The notes beneath the pieces are model-generated. The model searched no databases. It was not told where the DNA came from and saw nothing but the letters and a program-made list of their open reading frames with translations. Positions 34,490 through 47,938 of a stretch of 64,000 nucleotides of DNA are shown here, in pieces. Location of the stretch: assembly GCA_030141605.1 (NCBI GenBank), contig JAQGDQ010000124.1, forward strand, positions 439,001 through 503,000, written 5' to 3'. Position numbers and translations under genes: made by a program. The DNA is from Tubiluchus corallicola. Taxonomy: Eukaryota; Priapulida; Priapulimorpha; Priapulimorphida; Tubiluchidae. The first letter of the stretch is position 1. Each line of letters opens with the position of its first letter.

Positions 34490-35625
34490 GGTTTGGCTGC
34501 CCAAACCGCAAACACACAGATCTGAATCAGTCAATTCTGATGTTCGTCCTTCGAATCGAAGATGACCATAGTGACAGGGATAAAGGGTCAGTTTGGGGGG
34601 TTGTCATTCCTTTGATGAGCTCGAAGGTGACTGACTAGGCCAATTCTGGCCTGGAAACTTCTTTGGCATTTGGCACAGGTGAGGCTGGGTGTTTCGACCT
34701 ATTGTTGGGCAGTGTGACATGCCTTGCGTCTCCTGCGCTTCTCTTCTGCCTCCTCAATTCTTTTCGCCTCTGCTGTCTTAGCCCCTGTGGTGATGGCACT
34801 CTGCCATGCTGAGCGATCTTGTGCAAGGGTTTCCACTAAGCGGATATCCATGCTGAGCTTCTTGAGTGAAGCGTCTTTGAAGCGTTTCTTTGGTCGTCCA
34901 GCCTTTCTCTTTCCAGACTCAAGTTCTCCATAGAGTATCTTCTTTGGTATGCGGTTGTCTGGCATGCGAATCAAATGTCCTGCCCACCGAACTTGTGTTT
35001 TGAGGAGGAGTGTATGGATGCTGGGGAGGTCAGCTCTTTTAAGTACCTCTGTGTCTGGCACCTTGTCCTGCCACTTGATGTGCAGGATTTTTCTCAGACA
35101 GCACATGTGAACGTGGTTAAGTTGTTTTACGTGTCTCCTATATAATGTCCAGGATTCGCTGGCATAGAGGAGAGTAGTGATGACGACAGCTCTATACACC
35201 TTCAATTTTGTGATGGTTCTGATGCCTTTCCTGTCCCATACGTTGGAGCGGAGTCTTCCAAATGAAGTGCTAGCCTTGGCAATTGTGTTGTTGATTTCTG
35301 TATCGATGTTGGCAGCTGTGGTAAGGGTGCTCCCCAGGTATGTGAAGTTGTCAACAGAGATAAGTTCTTGACCATTCAATAAGATCTTTGGCTGAACCTG
35401 TGGGGCGTCTGGGGCTGGTTGGTAAATAACTTCAGTTTTCTTTGTAGAGATTGTTAGGCCGCAGTTCTTGCAGGCTGATGCAAAATGGTCCATCTCTTTT
35501 TGCATTTGTTCTTGGGAGGTGGCACTGAGAGCGCAGTCATCAGCCAAGAGAAAGTCTTTGACTGTGGTTACATGGGTCTTGGTGGTAGCTTGCAAGCGCC
35601 TGGAGTTGAAGAGGCTGCCATATAT
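34490..35625 (-). mobile_element. 5'-truncated RTE-type non-LTR retrotransposon (reverse transcriptase C-terminal half)
   Basis: An uninterrupted minus-strand frame from about 35622 to 34699 encodes the last part of a reverse transcriptase. It runs GSLFNSRRL, the catalytic box FLLADDCAL, TYLGSTL, then LLYASESWTLYRRHVKQLNH, LRKILHIKWQDKVPDTEVL, RWAGHLIRMPDNRIPKKILY and GRPKKRFKD. These are hallmark segments of RTE elements common in aquatic invertebrates. The upstream endonuclease and N-terminal RT domains are absent, so the copy is dead-on-arrival. The 3' end (34542-34567) has the CGAAGATGACCA-type ending seen in this group. The intact frame suggests recent insertion. Confidence 0.85.
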
Positions 35626-36825
35626 ATATTTCTATCCTGTATTTAAATGATTTGCATCCTCTTCCAATTAGAAGAGCTAACGCACTTGTTTCTATAAATC
35701 TGTCATATTTACTGACTGGTTTATCTAATGGTGTTGTGAATACAGGAATTATCTCTCAACGTATCACTTCGGGCAATTTCTACACCTCTTGTAATCTTTA
35801 AAAACGAATGAGACGAGTGAAGCATGAGGTTACCCTTATTTTAAAGTAAGACCGGACGATGGTTTAGACTCAATCTCATTTTAATTTACTGTCCAAAATA
35901 TGCATTTTCTTGCCTATAAAAGTTAACAATTGTTCCTTATATTTGAATAATTAGCTTAGGAAGTTAATTAACGGCAACCGGACACAGCTTTTGCTTACGT
36001 CAGAAACTAACCACAGTTTCTGCAATGGCAGGCGTCTTCCATTACGCATCAAGCATATTTGCATAAGTGTTACTGTTTAAACGCATGATGTCACGAAAAA
36101 TGGGCTTTACATCATGTGACGTCATGAAACCAACACTGCAGTTCATGATCATGGTCATCACGGTACCGCCTTTTATTTATCGGCCACGCGAATGTGACAA
36201 AAAGGCGCCGCTGCCAATCTTAGTAGAATGTCTGAGCCGCGCGTAGCTTTGAATGTTTAACGAAATTTGAGTATCCGCGGTAATTATTGTTTAATCTAAG
36301 CTTTGATTTAAAATAAGCTATTACAATTTTCAATATTTTAGAGCATTCTTTATACTGAACTCGTGTTTACACAATCATCCGGTTTTGCATTAAGTTTTTT
36401 TGCTTTCTCTTGTATGATACGAAAGTAAAATATTGCATAAAATCGATTATGTGCCGTCACAATTTTACTTCACAGTCTGCAATCATGCGACAATTGGAAG
36501 TCAAGCAGATGTATTTAGGTAAAGCCACTCTTTCTTCATAATTGTTAGACATGTCTGATTTCTCGGAGGTGTTTCAGTGACCCCATTTGCGTCATGTGTT
36601 GAACTGCAGCTCTCCAGTTGCCACTGTGAGACTATTACGTCTTTTATGAGTTTCGTCAAGAGAATATGGCTGACGAAATTACTGAGCAAAAGCTAATAAT
36701 GTGATAGTAATATGAGCCCGGGATCTGATTAATACTGTCAAATATAGTTAAAACTAACATAGAGGTCGCTATACTCGCAACTCACTCACTTGGTCGACGA
36801 GTTATTGATAAGGTTAATCAGTCAA
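35626..36825. other. No gene recognised
   Basis: AT-rich intergenic sequence. No supported coding region, RNA gene or repeat was seen. Confidence 0.3.
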
Positions 36826-36829
36826 GCTA

Positions 36830-36960
36830 TAGAGTTAGTTCTGTAGCTCAGAGCTTATGAGTTATTTTCAACCCACCTCGTTTCGATTCTCATTTCGTTA
36901 TAAATTTAGACATCATGAAGTCTGATTAACACGAGCTGATCTGACCCAAACCAATCTTTA
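36830..36960 (+). repeat. tRNA-derived SINE-like element with simple-repeat tail
   Basis: TTCTGTAGCTCAGAG (A-box-like) and GTTTCGATTCTC (B-box-like) lie about 45 bases apart. The 3' side runs into AAGT, GATT and GAGT tetramers. The tRNA fold is too degenerate for a functional tRNA. Confidence 0.45.
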
Positions 36961-36964
36961 TTAC

Positions 36965-37130
36965 TGTATGTAAGCAACTGAGTAAATGAGTGAATAAGTA
37001 AATAAGTGAGTTAGCGAGTGATTGATTGATTGATTGATTGATTGAGTGAGTGAGTGAGTGAGTGAGTGAGTGAGTGAGTGAGTGAGTGAGTCAGTAAGTA
37101 ATCAAGCAAGAAAGAAAGTAATCAAGTAAG
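36965..37130 (+). repeat. GATT and GAGT tetranucleotide array
   Basis: GATT units at 37018-37045 are followed by GAGT units to 37092, then degenerate AAGT units. Confidence 0.9.
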
Positions 37131-37184
37131 TACTCAGGCATGCAGGCCTAAATAATTGTTTTCTTACTAAAACACCCATAAACT

Positions 37185-37317
<133 letters not shown>

Positions 37318-37319
37318 AT

Positions 37320-39480
37320 ACAGATAAAATAAAGAAACGAAATCAATTAGAACTACAGGCTTGAACTACGTATAGATCAAGTTAAATGACATAGTCATGC
37401 GTAGAAGTTTAAGTCAAGCTCGCACTAGAGAGAGAGGTAAAAAAAGAACTAAGGTGTTTTGTAACTGCTGAGTGCAAAAGATAGCGCTTTCGACTCTGAC
37501 ACTGAAATCAGTCAATTTTTTACCTGCCTAGGAGCGCCGATAAACAGTAACTGAGTTTTGCTTGCATTTAGGCCCCTAAAGCGAGATTGCTGTAAACTAT
37601 CTATGATTTAATTTCCGCTAGACATTTCGCTGTTTTTGATTTTGCTTCAAGCACAGGTTCAGAATTCAGATGAAATGACAAATAAATCTGCTTATCATCG
37701 GTGAAAATTTGTGTTGCCCAAGAACGTATCCCTGGGGGACACCTGAAGATAAAACAGAGTCTCTTGTCTCTTTAAAACACATCGAAGACATTCAAGTGAA
37801 TTCTACCAAACGAACATATTCTTGTTAAAAAACTAATTTAACCATGAGCTGCTGGGCAAATGCGGTGACTTGTTTGCAATTCGCCTCAGTTTTGCTAATC
37901 AAGCAACTTTAATTCCACCACAATGCAGTTTGTATAGTTAGTTCACAAATGAGAGAATTAGTCAAGACAGAAGTGTGCTTGCAGCATTTATTTTCTCGTT
38001 TAAAGTGTTAAAAGCTCCTGTGCAAACAGCGCCAAACAAACGTCATTCACTCGAATTTGTATTCCGTCTCCGCGGTGACATTTAGTTGTGATTCCGGGGA
38101 GCGTCGTAAAACGCCCGTAAAAACGTTATGGGCGCAGCGCAACGAAAAACCCACAAACCGGACAGGATTCTATAGAGAAATGATATTTACGCTATTTTTA
38201 TTAAAAAAAAACACCGCTGATATTAGGAATTATTCAGAACAGTGTTGGCGAAAATTTTGACGGAAACCGGAAAAAAATGAAACCTTATAAAAATAAATGG
38301 TACAATAATGGCAACGTAAGGCAATTATGAAGCAGCAAAATAAAAACCTATTATCGTGACTTAATGCTTTCCGTATAAAGGCTTTCAGAGTATTCAACGT
38401 TAAAGTAAACAACATGATATCTAGTATGTACTGCCTCTGATCGTTAGTTAGTTAATTTCAAATTGAGAAAAAAACGATGCTATGATAAATGTTGCATTAT
38501 TTTGAATACCATCCTACTAATAAACTGTCACAGTAATCATGCATGAATATACTGTGTTACTACAACAATCTATAATTAAAATAAGCGGTGCGTGTGTGCG
38601 TGTGTGCATGTGTGCATGCGTAAATGCGTGTGCATGTGTATTACGCAGCTTCCACACGCAATCCATGCACGCTTGTGGAAATTACATTGCAGGTTTCAAT
38701 GGTTATTTTACACCGCTGGTATTCTGTCTAGTAACCGTCACGGTAACGCGGAAACCTGAATATACAATAATTAGCCAGAAGATAGCAATAATTACCATCC
38801 AGCTATCAGTTGTCACTTGCAATCATGTAAATCAGAGAAAAGAGACCTCTTGCATGTGGCGATGTCTGAAGTGTTCATGCTCGAGTATTGCTTTTGTTGT
38901 TCCTACTTCAATTAACAGTCAAATTCAGAAGAAGGAAGGTTCTGAAAAATTGCGAAATAACCACGACTCGAACCCAAAACCTTGTGGTTTCAGACCACAA
39001 TCTCTAATCATTTGAGGTCTGCCATATGCAGCTGTCATGCCCTCGCTGTTTATTTTAATTGTAATCATGAGTGATTGATGTAATTCATAAGCGCACGGGA
39101 TAACTTTCACATTTTCTAATTCTCATTAGTTTAGTCTATCGTGTTCTTGTTTATTGCCTGTTTCCTCTTGTAATCTTTCTTTCAGTTCGTTGTAGCCTAA
39201 AACCCTATTAGTGATCCTTTTAATGCCTTTAGAGAGCTCAAAAATTTCTAAACAGTAAAAACATATTGCAGTAAAACTGCGAGCGGAGACGTCATAGTAT
39301 TCGTGTTTTCCATTTTGTAATTATTCTAAACTCAACGAATTTTTTATCAGCTCACGATTTTAAACGCTGCAATTGCGACAACTAAGCCTACATTTTAACT
39401 GAATGAAATTCCAGGCTCACGGAACTACAATCTCATTCTAAACATGGTGCGCTTATTGGGAAGCTTTTGGCCATTCTCGT
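37320..39480. other. Intergenic; no gene recognised
   Basis: AT-rich sequence. On the minus strand near 38945-39020 there is a tRNA-like stretch (GGGTTCGAGTCG B box, and a TGTGG/CCACA stem closing a 7-nt loop). It is probably a degenerate tRNA-derived repeat rather than a gene. Short open frames here are not supported. Confidence 0.3.
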
Positions 39481-39491
39481 CAACATTAATT

Positions 39492-39569
39492 CAACATTAA
39501 TAGCCAAGGTTTTAATGATATATATATATACATATATATATATCATTAAAACCTTGGCTATTAATGTTG
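39492..39569. repeat. Near-perfect 78-bp palindrome
   Basis: I paired the bases from both ends. All 38 outer positions are complementary and only the central two (39530, 39531) are not. The inner part is TA-rich; the outer part contains AATAGCCAAGG on one arm and CCTTGGCTATT on the other. The next bases outward are a partial duplication (CAACATTAATT) on the left only. Confidence 0.95.
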
Positions 39570-39865
39570 TATTTAACTAACGATAGTCATTGCCACTTTA
39601 GAAGAAGGTATGGCTTACCTTTAAGATTTGGTAACATGAATGTTAAAAAGCGAGTTATTAATGCTTTTGATGTGTGTTTACAAGATTATCTGTGAAGAAT
39701 ACGTGAAAACTAACAACATTTCTATGTACGATTATTGTCATTTTTTAAATTGTTTATTTTATGCATACTAATTTCTTTCTTTTTTGCCTGCGTTCATACT
39801 AACTTTTCCTTGTTATATTTTGTGTATATGAATATATATGCTGTATCTGTATGTAGTGGTACTAA

Positions 39866-39869
39866 ATAA

Positions 39870-39966
<97 letters not shown>
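39866..39966 (+). repeat. AAT trinucleotide array
   Basis: About 33 units following ACTAAATAAAATAAT, which looks like a retroelement poly(A)-type tail, though no element body is recognised. Confidence 0.95.
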
Positions 39967-40327
39967 GCAAGTTGAATAAATAATGAAAAAAAATTAAATG
40001 AAAAAGTTCAAATTTTCTAAAAGAAAAAGAAATGTGTATTTTAACCTTTAAGTTTTGTTAAGTTATAATTTTTACTTACATTTTGAAACCTATTCAATTT
40101 TTTTGACACTTCAAATCTTCAATTACACTGATCAATAGCCACAATGAAAAATAATCTTAAAAAAATCAATACAAAAATTACAATACTGTCATACTAATAT
40201 CTAGTTTCTTACTTTTGTGGGTTTGGCCATAATGTCAAACATAAAATATTTGTTTATTTGGCCGTTTTCAGCAAAAATTAGTAGGTAGGTGCTGAAATGT
40301 ATGTAATTTACCCTCTAAATTCATATA

Positions 40328-40938
40328 CCGTAAAACGGGGTGAGTTCGCCACCCGAGGGTGAGTTCGCCACCCCTTGCGTAATGGCCATTGTAGGTTTGC
40401 TGTAACTATTGTTCAGTGTTTAATGAACAGATATCATGACCACCGTCATTATAAACAGTTTGCGACAGTTATCTTCTTTCAATTAGCACTAGAAGTATTC
40501 CATTCTGCGCTACATATTATTTGTCTACTATTTCTTGCTACTTAACATGCCACGCACCTGCACCCCTGTACCGGGTCATAGATACCAAAATTATACCCCA
40601 GAAGCTCTGGAAGCTGCCCTACATGCCGTTCAAGACGTTCAAGCCTTCCTTGCCAACGTAGGAGTTTCTATTTGAAAACTAAAACTAGACATTTTTCACA
40701 ATTTTTTCATAGGGTGGCGAACTCACCCCAACCAGCCAATCACAACCAGTTAACTTCAGCAGCCTAGAATGGCATTAAACAGTGTTAAATTGTTAGTGGC
40801 GAATTCACCCCACAATAGTGTTTCATTCGAAAGGCAATATAAAGCTTGAACTAAGAAAATCGGTTGGGTAATTCTCTTGCTATGGCAGGAAACGTAAAAA
40901 ATACCCCTAAAAAGTGGCGAACTCACCCCGTTTTACGG
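40328..40938 (+). mobile_element. 611-bp pogo-like MITE with 25-bp perfect inverted ends
   Basis: Terminal arms 40328-40352 and 40914-40938 are exact reverse complements. They begin CCGTAAAACGGGGTGAG and are flanked on both sides by TA (40326-40327, 40939-40940), the target duplication of Tc1/mariner/pogo elements. A GTGGCGAACTCACCCC-type motif recurs inside each end (around 40360, 40711 and 40795). Between them, 40547-40675 encodes 42 residues starting MPRTCTP and containing YTPEALEAALHAVQ, which matches the N-terminal Psq/CENP-B-type helix-turn-helix of pogo transposases. The catalytic DDE domain is gone, so this is an internally deleted, non-autonomous copy. Confidence 0.85.
40547..40675 (+). 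pseudogene. Truncated pogo-type transposase N-terminus
   Basis: The 42-residue frame MPRTC...YTPEALEAALHAVQD...ANVGVSI ends at TGA, just where pogo/Tigger proteins continue from the first helix-turn-helix into the CENP-B DNA-binding domain. Similarity is to the family consensus (MPR...YSPEDLEAALEAVK), recalled from general knowledge rather than by search. Confidence 0.6.
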
Positions 40939-40974
40939 TACAAATTAAATAAAATTCACAGCTCTATGGCATTT

Positions 40975-41795
40975 TAAAAAGAGCTCAGGATTTTCCCACT
41001 GAGATAATGTAAAGTGGGCAGTCCAAACTCTAAAGTCCCTCGTGAGGGTTGAAAGTGATAGCGTGTAACGGCATCCATGATGTTATGCAGGAGGTCGTCA
41101 AAGAAAAGTTGCTTTTGTACCGTCTTTGACGGCATTGCATGCAGTAGACCTAATGACTTGAACAAAGCAATAACAACATTGAGACTAAACTCCGTGCATT
41201 CTGTCTTCTGATGTTGTTAATGTGATTTTCAAACAGTAATTGGCCGATGATTGTAACTTTTAAGACTTCCCACTTTGTACGCAGTTAAAACGCAGTGTTT
41301 CCAAATTTTAAACGACTATTTAAGCCAAAACTATTATTTGAATTCTTCAAGGGACTTGCTAGTAAAAAGACACAGGCCTGCTGGTGAGCTACAGTCTAAG
41401 GCGCCTCCCACTAACCTGCCTTCTCACTATCCCATCATTACCTTGGGAGTGGGGCTTTACTTTGTGCACACCCTGTATATTGCTCATAATTTAACTGTAT
41501 AATGCAGATTGAAAAATCATTTTGTCAGTGTATTAAAGCTTTATTTTGCTATCCTACAACAAATTTCACTGCCATTTACATCGGTTAAATTTTATGATGT
41601 GAACGCAGCTTTAATTCCAATAAACCCACAAAAGTGTTGATTTCTTGATAGTAATCTAATACTGTTTTGCGTTAATTTACATTTGGTGATTGGACATATC
41701 CAGTAATCAGTTAGCTGCCTATTAACAATAAATTAGCTAACGATCTGCGCTAAGTTGAAACAATTTCGATATTTTGTTTGAAGTCCTTAGACCAA
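40975..41795. other. No gene recognised
   Basis: Intergenic sequence with two short open frames lacking support. Confidence 0.3.
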
Positions 41796-41799
41796 AGCG

Positions 41800-42282
<483 letters not shown>

Positions 42283-42284
42283 AA

Positions 42285-45200
42285 TGAGTAATGATCTAAA
42301 AAGCGAAAAATAAAATACAATTAATTGGTTTCAATATATTTGTTTCAAATTTCAACTTCAGTTTTGTAAGGAAATACTATGGAATTTATAGTGCTTTAAA
42401 GTTTGGAATTCTTTTCGTCTATATCTTTTCATCTCTTTTCAGCTTTAATTCTCGGGATAATGTCGCTGAAATTTTCTTTACTAGTGATTTGCGATTCTTA
42501 TAAAATTCAGAAGACGGTATATAATCTCCTTTTTACATAATCCATCGTTAATGGTTAATGGCAAACTGTAATCCCTCTTGTTTGATGGCTTTTAATTGTG
42601 ATTGCATTGAATTTTACGTAGTTTCTTCATTTCGTGATTACAAAAAAGAAAAAAGAAACTTTTAATTAGATAATTCTGTCATTTGCAGGCTCAGATAAAA
42701 GCTATTACTTTATTGGTTAGACAAAAATAATCACAAATCCAACTGATTAGAAATTAAAATTTTATATTAATGACTTATAATAATTATTTAAGGAAAATTT
42801 GCTAATTGTGCTAACTTTTTTTATAGAAGCGAAGTTTCTCGACCAACGATTTGTATATTGTGGGGCAAACAATTCTAATGCATTGATTTACATAACTGTC
42901 TTTTAACTTAGCATATATATAACTAGTTTGTATATTATCATATGTATACATATAATAATCATACATGAAAGACCAGCATGGTAATGCTCTTCAAACCAAG
43001 GCTCATAAAGTATGTAAGATTTCAGATGAAGTTTTATTTATTACAACACCCTCGATATTTGGAAGCCTCAACTCTGAAAATACTCATTTTAATGACTTTC
43101 TGACTTCCCACAAAGGACTATTATACGCACTTTCTTCTGTTACATTAACAGGGTGTGATTTTTACTTCAGATAATTGATCCTGTGAATGTTTCTTATGAG
43201 TAAATCTTTGGACTCGGCCAACGAAAGAACACTTATTTTTCTTCAAGTAAAACCATGATCAATCAGTTTAGTTGTTGTAATAACGACGTCATTAAAAGTT
43301 TTCTGAAACCAGCCACATTTTTTCAAAGAGAGTAATAATAGCAAGGCCAATAATAATAATAAATTTTTCGAATGATAAGAAAAGTTGGAAACATCTTCTT
43401 TGTAATGCTTTATTTCATACTCATACTTTACTTTAAATAGAATTACAGGCTAATACAGTATCATGTATAACTCCGAGCCTAAAAATATTTAAAACTAGTA
43501 AAAAATGCTGCAGTAACCGCATATTGTACTGATAACGGTGGAAATGATTAAAGATGGAACGACAACTGTGCAATTTATGAATTAACGCGAATTTAGAGTA
43601 GAAAAACTAGCACCCCTCTGCCCGCGGAACAAGTGCTGAGATGATGGGGAACTTACGGGGGAACCACAGAACCATTACAATCCACACTTATAAGAAACTT
43701 TTATTACAACGATAACAATAACCTTGGGTGGCCGTGCTGCGAGGTTTAGGAACTATTGCTTGATTGGTAATTAACACCAAAGGCATGTAATATTCTCAAC
43801 TATATTAAATTACTCCCTCACGGGTAACAAATTACAAGGAGTGAAACTGAATGTAAGACTTTCATTTATCGATGTAAGAAACAGTTTAGAAAGCAAAACA
43901 ATTTAATATGATGATTATGTAATCAAGCTTCCCTCGATTTGTATAACATGCTTCTAAGTGGAAACATTTACATAATCAGCCGTTTTATCTGCTAGCTCTG
44001 CATTCAAGCGAAATCATTATAACGCAGTTATGCTTCACATTTTGCAATCAGTCATTTGTCTGCATCTAATTTATCACGATGAAAACAGAATGGTGGACAA
44101 GAAACGGCAAAGAAACGTGAAGAAAAATTGACGTTGTGTAGAGCACGAGATACTGGCAGCGCGTTTGATGTCTGAAGTTTCCAGGCGTCTAACGATCGTT
44201 CGCTGATTTCACGGGTATTGGCATTGTGGGAATGTTCTGAAAGAGATAACATTGATTATTGAGCTTGTATCGCTAAAACAGAACGACAAATAAGGGAATG
44301 TAGGAAAGACGTTCACGTTTATCCAACATTTGATTTCTAGTCGAAGGTGTAGTACTACCTACGTGATGTGATTGTATTATTATAGTTGCCCCAACGAAGT
44401 GGGTAACTGTAGAATTATCAGTTCTGTCTGTCCGTTCATCTGTCTGTCTGTCCCCACTTTTTATAGGCTATAGAGTCATATAGGAAATTGATAACTCGCG
44501 CAAGGACAGGGCATCACTCAAGCTCGGAACCCGTTAATTTTTGAAACAATCGGTGTAGATTTGAATTTTGTACAATTTTGAAAGACATGCGTACATCCAT
44601 CATATAATAACAGTCGTTATTAACACATGTTTGTTTCATTTAGAGCCGCACAGCATGGAAGTAGTCTGTGGTTTTTCACAACCTTTGGGTATATATGTCT
44701 GCATCTGAAATTAGGTTAATTTAAATGCTACTTACGAAAATAACTCCCCGTTAATTTATTGCATTAACCAACCGAAATTGAGCATTAATTAATAAAAAAT
44801 GAAAAGAATCGGCAAAAAGTAAATTCTTTGACGGAACGAACAACTAACCGCTAGCACGAAAAGGCTGGGCAAAATGAAATACTCATTGAAAGAGCAATTA
44901 AGGGCTAAGAAGCCTAAGCTATTGGACAGTATGCCTTGTCCAGGTCAACACCTAATCTTACGGACCACTGGGCTAGTGCAGTGCACTAGACTTTTCATCA
45001 TCACAGGCATGCCTACATGCTGGGGGCTTCGTCAAATAGCCTCTCAATTAAAACTGCGCGTTAATAAAGTTGGTCAATCAAATGTTTATTTACTACGAAA
45101 CGTCTACTTATGAAAATCTTAATCTATGCTTTTACACTAAACTATTAATTTCGAGTTGGAAAAGTTGTCATTTAACATATGTGTAAGCAGAACGCCGTAC

Positions 45201-45900
45201 TTACTAACGCAACACATTCACGCACATTCACAAATGATGACGGGCCTGAAGATAATGACTTTAGAAAAGACGTGTTACGAAAGCAAGAATGGCAATATTT
45301 AGTAGCAAATTGTGTTCGTTCTGCATAAAATGAAATTAAGCAGAAACAGAAATATCAGAATTGAGTCTAATGAGAGACTGGAAATGGCTGACGTACTGAG
45401 AAGTACTCTGTTGCGAATGAATGCTGAAATCTAATAGGTAATTTTCTGGAATTGTTCACAGAAAAATGGAAAAACAAAAAATCACGACTAGTCCACAACT
45501 TTTCAGCTTCTCCTTTCTTTCTCCAACTCGTTACCTACAATGGGTAATAATTCTTAATATAAACCGCAATGGTTTGTAAACATTCTGACAATTACAGTCA
45601 TAATCTAACTACCGTAATTAAATATTTATCACTTTTTTTCTTGCGCTTTTTTACTGAACGCAAACTGAGTTGAGCCTATTCTTTACACATCTTAGCACAT
45701 TGCAAGCTGCAATTCAACACGCAAAGCAGGGCCTATTGAATTTGATGTTTGTGGCGAGAACGGAATCTGTGGCCTGTCACTGGCATCGTCGTCGTCTTCT
45801 TTGTGAAGTCGGTTAAGCTTCGAACTTTATTCCACGATGATAAATAAAAACACTGCTAAACAAAGATCAAACATGTCTCACAAAAATACTTGTTTAGTCA
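42285..45900. other. Intergenic; no gene recognised
   Basis: AT-rich sequence. The only repeat recognised is the interspersed fragment at 44425-44590. Confidence 0.3.
44425..44590 (+). repeat. Interspersed repeat fragment (family also at 2395-2535)
   Basis: TCTGTCTGTCTGTCCCC, a GGGCATCACTC block and CAATCGG followed by AGATTTGAATTTT match the copy in receptor intron 1. Confidence 0.45.
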
Positions 45901-45922
45901 AGTTGGCGTCATCAACAGTCCA

Positions 45923-45924
<2 letters not shown>

Positions 45925-45982
<58 letters not shown>

Positions 45983-46134
45983 TGGTAGTGGTAGTGGTAG
46001 TGGTAGTGGTAGTGGTAGTGGTAGTGGTAGTGGTAGTGGTAGTGGTAGTGGTAGTGGTAGTGGTAGTGGTAGTGGTAGTGGTAGTGGTAGCGGTAATGGT
46101 AGTGCTAGTAGTACTAGTATTATTATTGAAATTT

Positions 46135-46217
<83 letters not shown>

Positions 46218-46223
46218 CGAGTA
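45925..46223 (+). repeat. AGT and GGTAGT arrays
   Basis: AGT units (45925-45977), GGTAGT units (45978-46090), a short spacer, AGT units again (46136-46216), then GAGTAG and GCA units. Ser-Gly and Val open frames are artefacts. Confidence 0.95.
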
Positions 46224-46633
46224 GGAGTAGGAGTAGCAGCAGCAGCAGCAGTAGTAATAGTAGCAGTAGCTAATCGCTGCAAGGCAGATCTCCGTATTGA
46301 AATCTGTTACTAGTTGGAGTAGTTTCCTACTTTCCTCTGTCATCAATTCTGAGTTCCACTAGCTTGATCGGTTTCACAGCTACAACTTAGCGACTTCTCT
46401 GTTTTACTGACAGCTGCAACTGATAGAACGGGATTTAAATCGTGTAATAAATGTACTTTCACAACGAAACTGTGGCTTTTACCAAAGTGTAATATTCTGT
46501 GGTGCATGTTCCTGACTTCCGATGGCATCTTTAATGATGCTGCACTAAGTTCCTACCGAAAAAAACATTCAATTTTATCGTATGAATCGTTTCAGTGGCT
46601 TTGCTTTTTGAAATGTAATTAAACACTTAAAAA

Positions 46634-46634
46634 C

Positions 46635-46682
<48 letters not shown>

Positions 46683-46702
46683 ATGTTGTTGTTGTTGTTG
46701 TT
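46634..46702 (+). repeat. TTG trinucleotide array
   Basis: About 23 units with two TGA interruptions. Confidence 0.9.
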
Positions 46703-47062
46703 ACATTTGAAGCAATTTTAAGTTCAGTTTATCTTTTTGTATAGTGTTCTTTGGAACAGATGTTATGTAATTAAGTTTCGAAAACCGGTAGTTACTTGCA
46801 GCGTCGATAATTTCATTGTATCTTCACTTTTTAAAAGCGCCGCCTCGTGTGCATTTATTAAGCTGTTTGCTTTATTATGTGCTGGTACCATAATTAATCA
46901 TCAAGGCGGTTTGGTGAAATAAACAAATAAAAAATCATAAAATGAACAACAGTATTTTACAACTGAAACTGGATGATTTGTGGAAACGTTTATTTAGTTT
47001 TATTGTTTTCGCCCGAATTTGTTTAATTGGTTGCTAAATGCCGCTTGATTTTTATGTTACAG

Positions 47063-47249
47063 ATCCGGAAATGTCTCATAGAGTCGGTTGGCCGACATGA
47101 ATCCGGAATCTCTTCAGGCAGTTACGGATTACGCAACAAGTGCCTCGCAGCAGCAACACGTATGATGATTCCCAATGATGTAACAACATTTAGGTCGACT
47201 ATAATGGCATCAATTCAGACTTGTATTGAAGCCTTTGCTGCAGTGTAAG
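47063..47249 (+). other. Candidate 5' UTR exon of the GPCR-like gene
   Basis: A good acceptor (GATTTTTATGTTACAG) and a good donor (AAG followed by GTGAGA) bound 187 nt. All frames are short, with an upstream ORF from an ATG at 47098. It lies 0.7 kb upstream of the candidate first coding exon on the same strand. Membership of the same transcript is inferred from position alone. Confidence 0.3.
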
Positions 47250-47938
47250 GTGAGACAGAATTCTAACGCCTGCAACGAGCCATCATCATAAGTACGCGTT
47301 CCTGAGTGGCCGCTTGCTGCCTGCGCACCGAACTCTCAATCCGTGGATTAGTTGTGTTGTTTTTGAAAGTCTAAACGTGGAGATTGGAACCTGGACGCTT
47401 GTTCCACAAAGACAAACATGTTTGCTCCTGTCAGCAGATGAGCAGTAACACGTACCGAGTCCTAACTTCGACAAGGGCGGTATGGCCACTTAAAGTTGAA
47501 GAACTAATGTGTGCCATGTGCCCTTCTTGTTCTCTTGTTAAATTTGCTGCATTTTTCCGTGAAATTTAGATTGTCGGACTGAGAGGTAAGCTTACAATTT
47601 TAGCAGCGCAGTCCCGATGATTGGCTGATTTTCTTCTGTAGAAATGTGTAGAACTTGGAAGCGTACATAGCCGATGCAACGTTCTCATCTCATGAGGCTT
47701 CCGAATTTCGTGCGCTTTTGTTCTAAATAATATACAGCTAGCAAGGAACTTGTGCTAGTTTAAAGTAGTTAAAAGAGTGTATCTCTTTTTCATATACAAC
47801 TCATTAGCTGACATGTGGCTACTAATCACTCGGTACTCATTGTGTTTATGATATAAGTTCCCCGCCATAAGTTCTGCTTTATGAAAGTGAACAGAAAATT
47901 ACGTTGAACAAACCAAAGATTTCGAACATTCCAATGAT

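Noticed and set aside
38940-39020. tRNA gene on the minus strand
   Set aside because: B box and a 5-bp anticodon-type stem are present, but the A box, D arm and acceptor stem are not, and position 33 is not T.
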